DNA of 63,761 nucleotides from Halomonas halodenitrificans DSM 735 (GTDB lineage Bacteria; Pseudomonadota; Gammaproteobacteria; Pseudomonadales; Halomonadaceae), in contig NZ_JHVH01000022.1 of assembly GCF_000620045.1 (NCBI RefSeq), positions 1-63,761 of the forward strand, read 5' to 3'. Positions 8,622 to 17,550 of the stretch are shown in pieces. Under the pieces are notes generated by a model. It was not told where the DNA came from, did no database searches, and saw only the letters and a list, made by a program, of their open reading frames with translations. Within the stretch, counting starts at the first letter, position 1. Every line of letters starts with the position of its first letter. The position numbers and the translations under genes are program-made.

Positions 8622-10685
8622 ATGCCGTCAGTGTTGTCAAAGCTGTTCGGGTTGTCTCGCCCCACCAAGCGGACCCTGGAGGTGGTGGGAGACACTGTTC
8701 TCATTATCGCCAGCTTCCTGGGGGCAATGTGGCTGAGGCTCGATAGCGTCGATTTTCTCGGCCGGCCTGGCGTCTGGCTGGCGCTGCCGGTAGTGGTACC
8801 CATCAGCGTCGCCCTGTTCGCATGGCTTGGCTTCTACCGAACGATCATTCGTCACCTGGGCCTGGAAACCATCCAGACAATTTTGATCGGTGTGGTGGCC
8901 TCCTCCGGAGTACTCGGCGTGACGGTTTGGTGGTTCGGTCTCCCGATTCCCGGTTCGGTCCCCGTGCTCTATGCCATGCTGACACTGCTCACGGTCGGTG
9001 GTGCCCGGTTCGGGCTGTATTATTGCTATCTGCGTCAGCAACAGCTGCACAAGAAGCGCGTACTGATCTACGGTGCCGGGGCGGCCGGTCGCCAGCTGGT
9101 CATGTCGCTTCGCCATGGTCGCGAATACGAGCCCGTTGCCTTCCTGGACTTCGCCCCCCGTCTCCAGGGGAGTCATGTCCAGGGGCTCAAGGTCTACCCG
9201 CCGGAAGCGTGTAGCCGCCTCATAGAGGCCTACGGTGTCGAGATGTTTCTCCTGGCCATTCCCGGGGCCACGCGTGCGCGGCGCCAGGAAATCATCGAGT
9301 CCGTCGAGACGCTGAAGATTCCGGTCCAGACCGTTCCCGACATCGCCGATGTGGTATCGGGCAAGGCTAAGGTAACCGAGTTACAGGACGTGGCGATCGA
9401 AGACCTGCTGGGCCGGGACCCCATTCCGCCCGATTCGTCGCTGATGGGCGCCGATATCACCGACAAGGTGGTCATGGTCACGGGGGCCGGCGGTTCCATC
9501 GGTAGTGAGCTCAGCCGCCAGATTCTCAGGCAGCACCCGCGCCAGCTTCTGCTGGTGGATGTGTCGGAATATTCGCTCTACCTCATAGAGCAGGATATTA
9601 CACAGTTGAAGCTGAAAGAGGGGCAAGAGGTCTCGTGCCTTCCCATTCTTGCCTCGGTGCGTGATGGCGAGCGCCTCGAGGCGCTCATGCGGATGTTTGG
9701 TGTCGACACGATCTATCATGCCGCGGCGTACAAGCATGTGCCCCTGGTGGAGCAGAACATGGCCGAGGGCATTCGCAACAATGTCTTCGGCACACTGGCC
9801 ATGGCCAAGGCCGCCGTGTCGGCGGGGGTCGGAAGGGTGGTGTTGATCTCCACGGACAAGGCCGTGCGACCGACCAACATGATGGGAGCCACCAAGCGCA
9901 TGGCCGAACTGGTCTGCCAGGCTCTCGCCCGGCGGCAGTCTGCTACCTGTTTCTCGATGGTGCGATTCGGCAATGTGCTGGATTCTTCCGGCTCCGTCGT
10001 TCCCTTGTTTCGCCAGCAGATCGAAACGGGAGGGCCCATTACCGTGACCCACCCTGATGTCACCCGCTACTTCATGACCATCCCCGAAGCGGCCCAGCTG
10101 GTGATCCAGGCGGGCGCCATGTCCCAGGGTGGCGATGTGTTCATCCTGGATATGGGGCAGCCGATCAAGATCGTGGATCTGGCCCATCGCATGATTCGCC
10201 TGAGCGGGTTGCAGCCCTACTACCTCGATGCCGGCGCCTCGAATGACGATGCGGTGCTCGCCACGCCATCCGCCACTCCCGGCAGGAAAGGCGATATCGC
10301 CATAAAGTTCACCGGCCTGCGCCCCGGAGAGAAGCTCTATGAAGAGCTGCTGATCGCCGAGGCCGTAGAGTATACGGCCCACCCACGGATCATGACGGCC
10401 AACGAGACAATGCTCGAGTGGGACGCGCTACAGGCGTCGCTTCAGGCACTCGATGGGGCCTGCCAGCGCCAGGATATGGATCGGGTCCGCGAGATTCTCT
10501 TTTCCGTTCCGGTCGGCTACGTCCCCGAGCACGAGGTGGTAGATATCGGTTGGGTGCAGCGGGCGCCTCGCGCCAAGACCTCGGACCAGGCGACGACCAC
10601 CGAATCGCCGGTGGCCATCGAATTGCTCCAGGGCACGGCCGAAGCGTCTCCCGCCTGGAAGGGCGTGCAGGCACCGGGAAGCTGA
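8622..10685 (+). CDS. wbpM: Membrane-bound UDP-HexNAc 4,6-dehydratase, WbpM/PglF/CapD type
   Basis: This 687-residue protein has four N-terminal membrane segments (roughly residues 20-125), a first nucleotide-binding fold (LIYGAGAAGRQL near 150) and a catalytic short-chain dehydratase domain (VMVTGAGGSIGSELS near 285). The active site STDKAVRPTNMMGATKR has Met where ordinary members have Tyr, which is characteristic of WbpM, FlaA1 and PglF. The family turns UDP-GlcNAc into UDP-4-keto-6-deoxy-GlcNAc, the entry to QuiNAc, FucNAc and bacillosamine-type sugars. The DegT aminotransferase and formyltransferase downstream could use its product. It precedes the ops-controlled block. Confidence 0.9.
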   Translation: MPSVLSKLFGLSRPTKRTLEVVGDTVLIIASFLGAMWLRLDSVDFLGRPGVWLALPVVVPISVALFAWLGFYRTIIRHLGLETIQTILIGVVASSGVLGVTVWWFGLPIPGSVPVLYAMLTLLTVGGARFGLYYCYLRQQQLHKKRVLIYGAGAAGRQLVMSLRHGREYEPVAFLDFAPRLQGSHVQGLKVYPPEACSRLIEAYGVEMFLLAIPGATRARRQEIIESVETLKIPVQTVPDIADVVSGKAKVTELQDVAIEDLLGRDPIPPDSSLMGADITDKVVMVTGAGGSIGSELSRQILRQHPRQLLLVDVSEYSLYLIEQDITQLKLKEGQEVSCLPILASVRDGERLEALMRMFGVDTIYHAAAYKHVPLVEQNMAEGIRNNVFGTLAMAKAAVSAGVGRVVLISTDKAVRPTNMMGATKRMAELVCQALARRQSATCFSMVRFGNVLDSSGSVVPLFRQQIETGGPITVTHPDVTRYFMTIPEAAQLVIQAGAMSQGGDVFILDMGQPIKIVDLAHRMIRLSGLQPYYLDAGASNDDAVLATPSATPGRKGDIAIKFTGLRPGEKLYEELLIAEAVEYTAHPRIMTANETMLEWDALQASLQALDGACQRQDMDRVREILFSVPVGYVPEHEVVDIGWVQRAPRAKTSDQATTTESPVAIELLQGTAEASPAWKGVQAPGS

Positions 10686-10845
10686 CGGCCGCCTGCGCTC
10701 GGTGCTGGCCTGGAGTGGAGAGGGCGCCGCCGATCTGCCGCAAGGCTAGCAGGAACGAATAACTATCGCCGGCTGGTGAGGTCCGCTTTTCGGACTAACG
10801 GCGACAAGATGACTGACAGGCCTCGAGGATGCGCCAACACCTCGT

Positions 10846-10857
10846 GGCGGTAGCGTG
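10846..10857 (+). promoter_or_regulatory. ops element (RfaH recruitment site)
   Basis: The 12 bases GGCGGTAGCGTG match the E. coli ops consensus exactly, on the coding strand, in the untranslated leader 70 bases before the wzx start. Ops in the non-template strand pauses RNA polymerase and loads the NusG paralogue RfaH, which suppresses termination through long polysaccharide operons. The surrounding sequence does not match the rest of a JUMPstart element. rfaH itself is not in the window, so RfaH control is inference from motif and position. Confidence 0.75.
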
Positions 10858-10927
10858 GGAGAGACATAAAACGACCGATGCGCTTCATTTATCTGGGCCC
10901 TGCTTGGGTCAAGGGCGCCGCGACGCC

Positions 10928-12250
10928 ATGAGCAGTGCCGTACTGCAGCGGATGCGTGACCGCACCCGGGCGTTTGGCAATAGCCACTTCGTGCGCAATG
11001 TCATCACGGTGGCAACGGGTATCGCGGCGGCGCAGGCGATATCGCTGATCTTTGCCCCCTTCCTCACCCGGTTGTATGGCCCTGAAGCCTTCGGGGCCCT
11101 GGCTGCCTTTACGGCAGTGGTCAATATCATCACCCCCTTGGCCACGCTGGGCTATGCCAACGCCATCGTCATGCCCGCCACGGAGGAGGGGGCGACGGCG
11201 GTTGCGCGCCTGTCTCTGGTATCTGCCGCCATCGTGGCGCCCATGGTGCTTCTCGCCGTGACTCTCTTCGAGGGGCAGCTGGCCAGCTGGACCGGGCTGG
11301 CATCGACGCCAGGCTTGCTGTACCTGATCCCGCTCTACCTCGTGATGGCGGCGCTACTGTCGGTCGCCGACCAGACGGCCATCCGCGAGGGGCTGTTCAA
11401 GGCGAAAGCGGTCGCCTATGTCGGCAGCACGCTGCTGGTGAATATCGGTAAGCTCGCCAGCGGCTTTCTGGCACCCTCGGGACTGGTTCTTATCCTGTTC
11501 CTGATGGTGGTCAAGACGCTTAACTTTCTGCTGTTATTGGCACGCGTACCAAAGCAAGGGGCCTTCGAAGCAAGGCGCTGGTTTGGTGCTGACGGTATTC
11601 GCCATGCCGCTTCTGAGCAGCGTGACTTCCTGATATATCGGATGCCGCAGAGCATCATCAATGCCGTTTCATTCGGTTTTCCCGTGCTGGCCCTGTCGGC
11701 TCTTTTTGGTGCTTCAGTAGCGGGGCAGTACTCGATAGCCACTCTGGTGCTCGGTGGTCCCATCATGCTGCTTGGGCAGTCGGTACTGGAGGTGTTCTTT
11801 CCTCGGATTACCGAGGTGGTGAGGAAGCATCCAGGAGGTGCCGTGACGCATATCCGGCAAGCAACGCTTGGCATGTTGCTGATCGGTGCGGTTCCTTTTG
11901 GAATCATCGTCTTGTGGGGTGATGTGATCTTCCCCCTGGTATTCGGAGAGGAGTGGTTGCGTGCAGGTGAGTACTCCAGATGGATTGCCCTGTGGATGGC
12001 CAGCGTGCTGGCGACCCGGCCTGCCGTGGCGGCGATGCCGGCGCTGCGACTTCAGCGCGAACTCCTTGTCTATGAAGTTATTATCACCTTCGCTCGAATC
12101 GTTTCACTGCTGGCTGCCGCCAGGCTGGGAGGCGATCTTATGGCCATCGCGGTATTTTCGCTCGTCAATGTGGTGGGGTATGGCGCCCTGTTCCTGGTTG
12201 TCCATCGGCGGGCGTCAGACATCAGGCTAGAACAACAACATGCTGGCTGA
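10928..12250 (+). CDS. wzx: Wzx-type O-antigen flippase
   Basis: This 440-residue, largely hydrophobic protein has about 12 membrane spans and the polysaccharide-synthesis pattern of the MOP superfamily. NVITVATGIAAAQAIS and PFLTRLYGPEAFGALA near the N-terminus are typical of lipopolysaccharide biosynthesis flippases. It would move undecaprenyl-linked repeat units across the inner membrane. I place the start at ATG 10928; the frame extends to 10829 but that part overlaps the ops element. No clear ribosome site is seen at 10928 beyond a distant AAGGGC. The stop overlaps the next gene by 11 bases, indicating one operon. Confidence 0.85.
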   Translation: MSSAVLQRMRDRTRAFGNSHFVRNVITVATGIAAAQAISLIFAPFLTRLYGPEAFGALAAFTAVVNIITPLATLGYANAIVMPATEEGATAVARLSLVSAAIVAPMVLLAVTLFEGQLASWTGLASTPGLLYLIPLYLVMAALLSVADQTAIREGLFKAKAVAYVGSTLLVNIGKLASGFLAPSGLVLILFLMVVKTLNFLLLLARVPKQGAFEARRWFGADGIRHAASEQRDFLIYRMPQSIINAVSFGFPVLALSALFGASVAGQYSIATLVLGGPIMLLGQSVLEVFFPRITEVVRKHPGGAVTHIRQATLGMLLIGAVPFGIIVLWGDVIFPLVFGEEWLRAGEYSRWIALWMASVLATRPAVAAMPALRLQRELLVYEVIITFARIVSLLAAARLGGDLMAIAVFSLVNVVGYGALFLVVHRRASDIRLEQQHAG

Positions 12251-13319
12251 GATCAAGGCGAGGATCCCGGTCCCCTTAAAGGTGGCCGCAAGAAGAGTGT
12301 TGTGTACCGAATACATGAACCTTCCCGATGCGCCCCGAATCTTCGTGTTTCTTGCCGCCGACTACGGCAATATTGGCGATCTGGCGATCTCTGCCGCACA
12401 GCAGGGATTCCTGGCTCGGCTCGTACCCGGCCATCGAATCGTGCCGGTTCCCATCAGCAGGACCCGTGAGGTGATCCACTCTCTACGCCGACAGGTGAGA
12501 CCAGATGATCTGGTGATGACGGTGGGCGGCGGCAACATGGGCTCGCTCTATCCGGATATCGAGGCGTTGCGGCAACTGGTCATCCGCTCGTTTCCCGATA
12601 ACCGGATCGTCTGTTTTCCGCAAACGCTTGACTGGGACGATAGCCAGGCATCGCGGAAAACCTTGACGCGTATTGTGCGCACCTATTCCCGCCACCCGGA
12701 TATCCATGTGTTTGCGCGTGAGTCCGTTACCCGTGCCAAGCTGGAAGCGATGTTTGCCGGGCATGCGAACGTGACGGTTGGCTACTCGCCAGACATCGTA
12801 CTGAGTGCATCCGCCGCTGATCTCGGTGTGAGTGTAGGCTGTCAGCACTCCGGCATCCTGTTGTGTATGCGCGACGATCGCGAGCGTGCCCTCGACGCTA
12901 AACAGCGTGAGCGGGTGGCGGCTGCCCTGGACGGCACAGGGTTGGCGGTGGAGACCACCGATACCCATGTCGGCGGCTCGCGTCTCGATGAAGCGCGTTG
13001 TGCGCAGTTACTGGCCGACAAGCTTGGTCAGTTTGGCGCGTCCAGGCTTGTCGTTACCGATCGCCTGCACGGCATGATCCTGGCGGTGGTGGCTGGCACG
13101 CCCTGTCTGGTGTTGCCCAACGCCAACCACAAGATTCGTCAGACCTGGCTCGACTGGCTCGTCGACCAGCCAGGGATAACGTTCCTGGCGCCGGATGAGT
13201 TCGAGACGCTGCCGGCAGCCATCGAGGCGTTGCTCGCTGGTGAGCGGCCTGAGCCGGGCCGCTCACCGGTCGATCCCAGCCGCTACGACGCCCTGCGACA
13301 GGCCCTGGTTCTATCATGA
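12240..13319 (+). CDS. Polysaccharide pyruvyl transferase family protein
   Basis: This 359-residue protein fits the pyruvyl transferase family, which adds ketal-linked pyruvate from phosphoenolpyruvate to sugars. Seen: YGNIGDLAIS near residue 41, VGGGNMGSLYPD near 98, a C-terminal VVTDRLHGMILA near 267, and PNANHKIRQTWLDW near 290, all standard positions in the family. It overlaps wzx by 11 bases and its stop overlaps the next glycosyltransferase, so the genes are translationally linked. The actual donor and acceptor cannot be told from sequence; some members of this fold are not pyruvyl transferases. Confidence 0.8.
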   Translation: MLAEIKARIPVPLKVAARRVLCTEYMNLPDAPRIFVFLAADYGNIGDLAISAAQQGFLARLVPGHRIVPVPISRTREVIHSLRRQVRPDDLVMTVGGGNMGSLYPDIEALRQLVIRSFPDNRIVCFPQTLDWDDSQASRKTLTRIVRTYSRHPDIHVFARESVTRAKLEAMFAGHANVTVGYSPDIVLSASAADLGVSVGCQHSGILLCMRDDRERALDAKQRERVAAALDGTGLAVETTDTHVGGSRLDEARCAQLLADKLGQFGASRLVVTDRLHGMILAVVAGTPCLVLPNANHKIRQTWLDWLVDQPGITFLAPDEFETLPAAIEALLAGERPEPGRSPVDPSRYDALRQALVLS

Positions 13320-15508
13320 GGGATGCCATGCGACCCCTGGTGAGTGTGATCGTTCCTGTCTACAACGTGGCGGACTACCTCGACGGCTGCCTGGACTCGA
13401 TCCGCGGCCAGAGTTACCAGCGGCTCGAGATCCTCATGGTCGAGGACTGCTCGACCGATGACTCGCTCTCCCTGCTGGAGCGACACCTGGCCGATCCCCG
13501 TGTGCGCCTGCTCAGGCACGCGCGAAACGCGGGCCTTTCCGCGGCACGCAACACCGGTATCGAAGCGGCCACCGGCGACTTCGTGCTGTTTGTCGACTCC
13601 GACGACGCCATCGCCCCGGCACTCGTCGAGTCCTGCCTCACTCATGCCCAGGCGTCCGGTGCCGATGTCGTGGTGTTCGATTTTGTGCCCTTCGAGGATG
13701 GCGAGTCGCCGCCCGAGATCGGCAGAGTTGTAGATACCTCGGGGGCTCAGCCTCTGACGGCAGTGCAGTACTTCACGCTGCCCCACTTTGCGTGGTTGAA
13801 GTTCATTCGCGCCGAGCTGCTGAATGATCCCCGCTTGCGCTTCCCCATCGGGCTCTACTATGAGGATTGGCCGTTTCATTGGCAGCTGGGGTTCGTCTCC
13901 GGCTCCATCCAGATGCTCCCCGGGCAGTGGTACCACTATCGCCAACGTGGCGGCTCCATCACCGCCTCGCAGGGTCGCAAGCTGCTGGATCAGTTCAAGG
14001 TTCAGCGGCTGGTGCTGGACATGGTGCGCCAGCAGGGCGGCAGGGAGGCAGTAGCGGTGCTGTACCAGAAGGTGCATGGCACCTTCTGGACGGTATTGAT
14101 ACGGGTGGAAAATCGCCTGCTACCCGAGGCCATAACGGCCGCGCGGCGGCTACGGGGTGAGCTGCTGGGCGTTGTCACCGTGCCACCGCGAGAGGGGCGG
14201 GCGGCGCTGATGGCGCTCCTGCTTGCCTTGCCAACCCCCCTCTCCGGCGCGGGGTTGCGGCTGATCCGTTCGCTAAAGGCGATGGCGACAGCGCCTTTTC
14301 ATTGGGCAGCAGTGAAGGGCAAGGGGGCCGAAAGCATGAAGCACCAGGCTGTTGTGCATCCACCGCGTGTCTTGCATATCGTCGGCCGAATGGATCGCGC
14401 AGGCGCCGAGACCATGCTGATGAACTACTATCGAGCGATCGACCGAAACCGCCTGCAACTGGATTTCCTGGTCTATACCACGGAGACGGGTGACTATGAT
14501 GCGGAGATCAGGTCGCTGGGGGGCGAGATCATCCAGATAGCGGGGGATGCCGGCTGGCTCAGGCGGACCATCGCCATGACGCGGATCTTTCGCCAGGGCA
14601 GGTGGCGTGCCGTTCACGCCCACACCAACTTCAGCAATATATTTCCGCTGTTTGCCGCACTCCTGGCCAGGATCCCTATCCGGATTTCACATGCGCACGT
14701 TACCGATGTCGACTCTTCCTCGATGACGCAACGCCTCTATCAGGCTGTGGCACCGGTCGTGTTGCGCCTATTCGCCACGCACAAGGTGGCCTGTGGCGAA
14801 AGGGCGGCTGCGCTTCTCTATCGACCCGGTGATAACGTCACGATCCTTCCCAATGCAATCGAGAGTTCTCTTTACTTTCAGGAGCGTGGCGAGGCCTCAC
14901 AAGCGCTCAGGGATGACCTCCAGATTGGCGCAGAGACCCGTATCGTGCTGCAGGTCGCGCGTCTGGATAAGGTGAAGAACCAGCGGTTTATTATCGAGGT
15001 TGCCAGGCAGCTCAAAGAGCAGTGCCACGATTTTGTGGTCCTGTTGGTCGGGCGGGGGGAAATGGAGGGTCAGCTCAGGGAAGCGATCGCACGGCACCAG
15101 CTGAACGAACATGTGAAACTTCTGGGCGTCAGGGACGATATTCCGCAACTGCTCAATGCCGCCGATATTTTCGTGCTGCCCTCCTTTGTCGAGGGGTTTC
15201 CGGTGGTGCTGGTCGAGGCACAGGCGGCCGGCGTGCCCTGCCTCGTTTCTGACCGCGTTTCCACCGAGGTGGATCTGGGCATGGGGCTGGTCTCCTTTCA
15301 TGCGGTGCCCGATACACTCGCTTCGGCGGATGCGGCACGCCTGGCAGGGGCGTGGGCGGATGCGCTGATAGCCAGTCGCGATGACGATAAACCTTCGGCG
15401 GTGGAACGCCGGGCGATCCTCGAGTCGACCGGGTACTGCGCATCCGGCGCCATGGATCGACTGGCCAGCCTCTATCGAATCAAGGCGTCCTGCCATGCCA
15501 TCGACTAG
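13316..15508 (+). CDS. Two-domain glycosyltransferase, GT2 plus GT4
   Basis: This 730-residue protein joins two different glycosyltransferase types. Residues 5-240 are a GT-A fold, family 2: VSVIVPVYNVADYLDGC, EDCSTDDS, and the metal-binding DSDD in VLFVDSDDAI. Residues from about 345 on are a GT-B fold, family 4: HIVGRMDRAGAETM, VHAHTNFSN, and near the end PSFVEGFPVVLVEAQAAG with the donor-site E(x7)E. An internal ATG at 14336 could start the second half separately. The protein begins in the ATGA overlap with the upstream gene. It probably adds two successive sugars to the lipid-linked unit; the sugars are unknown. Confidence 0.85.
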   Translation: MRDAMRPLVSVIVPVYNVADYLDGCLDSIRGQSYQRLEILMVEDCSTDDSLSLLERHLADPRVRLLRHARNAGLSAARNTGIEAATGDFVLFVDSDDAIAPALVESCLTHAQASGADVVVFDFVPFEDGESPPEIGRVVDTSGAQPLTAVQYFTLPHFAWLKFIRAELLNDPRLRFPIGLYYEDWPFHWQLGFVSGSIQMLPGQWYHYRQRGGSITASQGRKLLDQFKVQRLVLDMVRQQGGREAVAVLYQKVHGTFWTVLIRVENRLLPEAITAARRLRGELLGVVTVPPREGRAALMALLLALPTPLSGAGLRLIRSLKAMATAPFHWAAVKGKGAESMKHQAVVHPPRVLHIVGRMDRAGAETMLMNYYRAIDRNRLQLDFLVYTTETGDYDAEIRSLGGEIIQIAGDAGWLRRTIAMTRIFRQGRWRAVHAHTNFSNIFPLFAALLARIPIRISHAHVTDVDSSSMTQRLYQAVAPVVLRLFATHKVACGERAAALLYRPGDNVTILPNAIESSLYFQERGEASQALRDDLQIGAETRIVLQVARLDKVKNQRFIIEVARQLKEQCHDFVVLLVGRGEMEGQLREAIARHQLNEHVKLLGVRDDIPQLLNAADIFVLPSFVEGFPVVLVEAQAAGVPCLVSDRVSTEVDLGMGLVSFHAVPDTLASADAARLAGAWADALIASRDDDKPSAVERRAILESTGYCASGAMDRLASLYRIKASCHAID

Positions 15509-15520
15509 GGAGAAGCGCCA

Positions 15521-17467
15521 ATGTGTGGCATAGCCGGAGCCTTCTCTGCCACCTCCCGAGCGTTGCCGGCGGCCGTGTTCAGGATGTCGGAGCAGATCCG
15601 GCACCGAGGACCCGATGATGATGGGCTATGGAGCGATGGTGAAGCCGGCATCGCCCTTGGGCACCGGCGGCTTGCGGTGCAGGACCCGACGGCGGCCGGA
15701 AAGCAGCCGATGGTGTCACCCTGCGGTCGCTGGGTCATCGTCTTCAACGGTGAGATCTATAACCACCATGCGATCAGGCGGGATATCGAGCGCGCAACCG
15801 GCGGCTGCTGGAGCGGGCATTCCGACACCGAGACCCTCGTCAGTGCCATTGCGCTTTGGGGATTTGATCAGACCCTGTCCAGGCTGGTGGGAATGTTTGC
15901 GGTTGCCGCCTGGGATCGGTCGAGTCGGTCGCTGTGGCTGGCACGCGATCGAATGGGCGAGAAACCTCTCTACTACGGTTGGATTGATGGCGACTTCGTA
16001 TTTGCCTCGGAACTGAGGGCGATTCTTGCATACTCTGGCGGGGCTGGCCTCTCGGTCTCCAGGTCGTCGCTCTTGCTGCTGACATCGCTCAACTATATTC
16101 CGGCGCCATGGTCCATCTACCGCGAAATCGGCAAGTTGATGCCGGGGACCTACCTGCATCTGAAGGCACCAACCGATCAATCGGCCCAGGCGACACCCTA
16201 CTGGACGTTTCCCCTGGCGACTCACTCAGGGTGTCACCTCGACCCATCCAGTAGCGGCGGGCTGGATGCTTGTCTCGGGCAGGTGGACGCGGCACTGCGA
16301 CGTTCGGTGAAGAGTCAGATGCTGTCGGATGTCCCGCTCGGGGCGCTCCTGTCCGGCGGCATCGACTCCTCCCTGGTTGTCGCGCTGATGCAGAGCGAGT
16401 CGAGCGAGCGAATCAAGACCTTCACGATCGGGTTCGACGAGTCTTCCGCGGATGAGTCCCGACACGCACGGCAGATCGCCCAGCATCTGGGGACGGATCA
16501 TCATGAGATGATCCTTACGCCAACCGATGCCCTGGGCGTTATCCCCAGGCTACCCGGCCTGCTCGACGAGCCGATGGCGGACTCCTCGCAGATCCCGACG
16601 ATGTGCGTGATGGAACTGGCGCGCCGGCATGTCACGGTGGCGCTGAGTGGCGATGGTGCCGACGAACTCTTCGGTGGCTACGGCCGCTACCGGCGTATTC
16701 CAAAGGCATGGGGCCGAATGCGCATGACGCCTCGCTGGATCCGAGCATCGCTCAACGCCCTGGTGCAGCCTGACACCCTGGATCATATCGCGGCGCTTGG
16801 CGGCAACCGCGGGCGCGACTTGTTGCGGAAATCACGCTACTACCTGCCCCGCATGGCCGGTGCATATTCGGCCAGGGATCTTTATGTCGGGATGCTGATG
16901 CAGTGGATCGATGCCCCCGTCGTCAAGGGGTTGGGGCAGGATCCTCGCGACAGCGTCTATCAGGTGCTGAGTCGAGCAGAATCAACCGACCTGGTGCCCT
17001 TTATGATGGAAGCGGATGCCCTGACCTACCTGCCGGATGATGTGATGGTCAAGGTGGATCGCTCCGCCATGGCCTGCTCGCTGGAAACTCGTGCCCCTTT
17101 CTTGAGCCAGGAGGTCGTGGAGCTCTCTTCCAGGCTTCCACTCTCCTGCAAGCTGGATCAAAACAGGGGCAAGGCGATCCTTCACGAGTGTCTGGCGAAA
17201 CACCTGCCGCGTGAAATGTTTGAACGCCCGAAACAGGGATTCAGCGTGCCGCTGGATGCCTGGTTGCGCGGACCCCTGCGCGAGTGGGCGGAAGAGCTGC
17301 TGGACCCGAAGCGAATTCAGCGAGAGGGCTACTTCGACCCTGTCGTCGTGGAGCGCGCCTGGCGGGCCCATCAGGAGGGGCGCCGCAACCATGGGCACCA
17401 GCTGTGGTCCGTGCTCATGTTCCAGGGCTGGCTCGCGCAACACCCGGCAATGGATGCATCACCCTAG
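15521..17467 (+). CDS. asnB: AsnB-type glutamine-dependent amidotransferase
   Basis: This 648-residue protein has an N-terminal glutamine amidotransferase domain with the nucleophile Cys2 (MCGIAGAF, RHRGPDD) and a C-terminal synthetase domain with the ATP PP-loop SGGIDSS near residue 278 and SGDGADELFGGY near 373. It could make asparagine. In O-antigen loci, however, this family (for example P. aeruginosa WbpS) amidates uronic acids such as GalNAcA, and the wbpP and tviB pair here supplies UDP-GalNAcA. I favour amidation of a sugar carboxylate, as inference. It starts 12 bases after the preceding stop, with a GGGAGAAG ribosome site. Confidence 0.85.
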   Translation: MCGIAGAFSATSRALPAAVFRMSEQIRHRGPDDDGLWSDGEAGIALGHRRLAVQDPTAAGKQPMVSPCGRWVIVFNGEIYNHHAIRRDIERATGGCWSGHSDTETLVSAIALWGFDQTLSRLVGMFAVAAWDRSSRSLWLARDRMGEKPLYYGWIDGDFVFASELRAILAYSGGAGLSVSRSSLLLLTSLNYIPAPWSIYREIGKLMPGTYLHLKAPTDQSAQATPYWTFPLATHSGCHLDPSSSGGLDACLGQVDAALRRSVKSQMLSDVPLGALLSGGIDSSLVVALMQSESSERIKTFTIGFDESSADESRHARQIAQHLGTDHHEMILTPTDALGVIPRLPGLLDEPMADSSQIPTMCVMELARRHVTVALSGDGADELFGGYGRYRRIPKAWGRMRMTPRWIRASLNALVQPDTLDHIAALGGNRGRDLLRKSRYYLPRMAGAYSARDLYVGMLMQWIDAPVVKGLGQDPRDSVYQVLSRAESTDLVPFMMEADALTYLPDDVMVKVDRSAMACSLETRAPFLSQEVVELSSRLPLSCKLDQNRGKAILHECLAKHLPREMFERPKQGFSVPLDAWLRGPLREWAEELLDPKRIQREGYFDPVVVERAWRAHQEGRRNHGHQLWSVLMFQGWLAQHPAMDASP

Positions 17468-17550
17468 CAATATGATCGTCTTATTAAGCCGTGATGCACT
17501 TATTGCCTGAGTTCAGGCCATTGAGGCCGCCGTCCCAAGGCTGGTTGATC

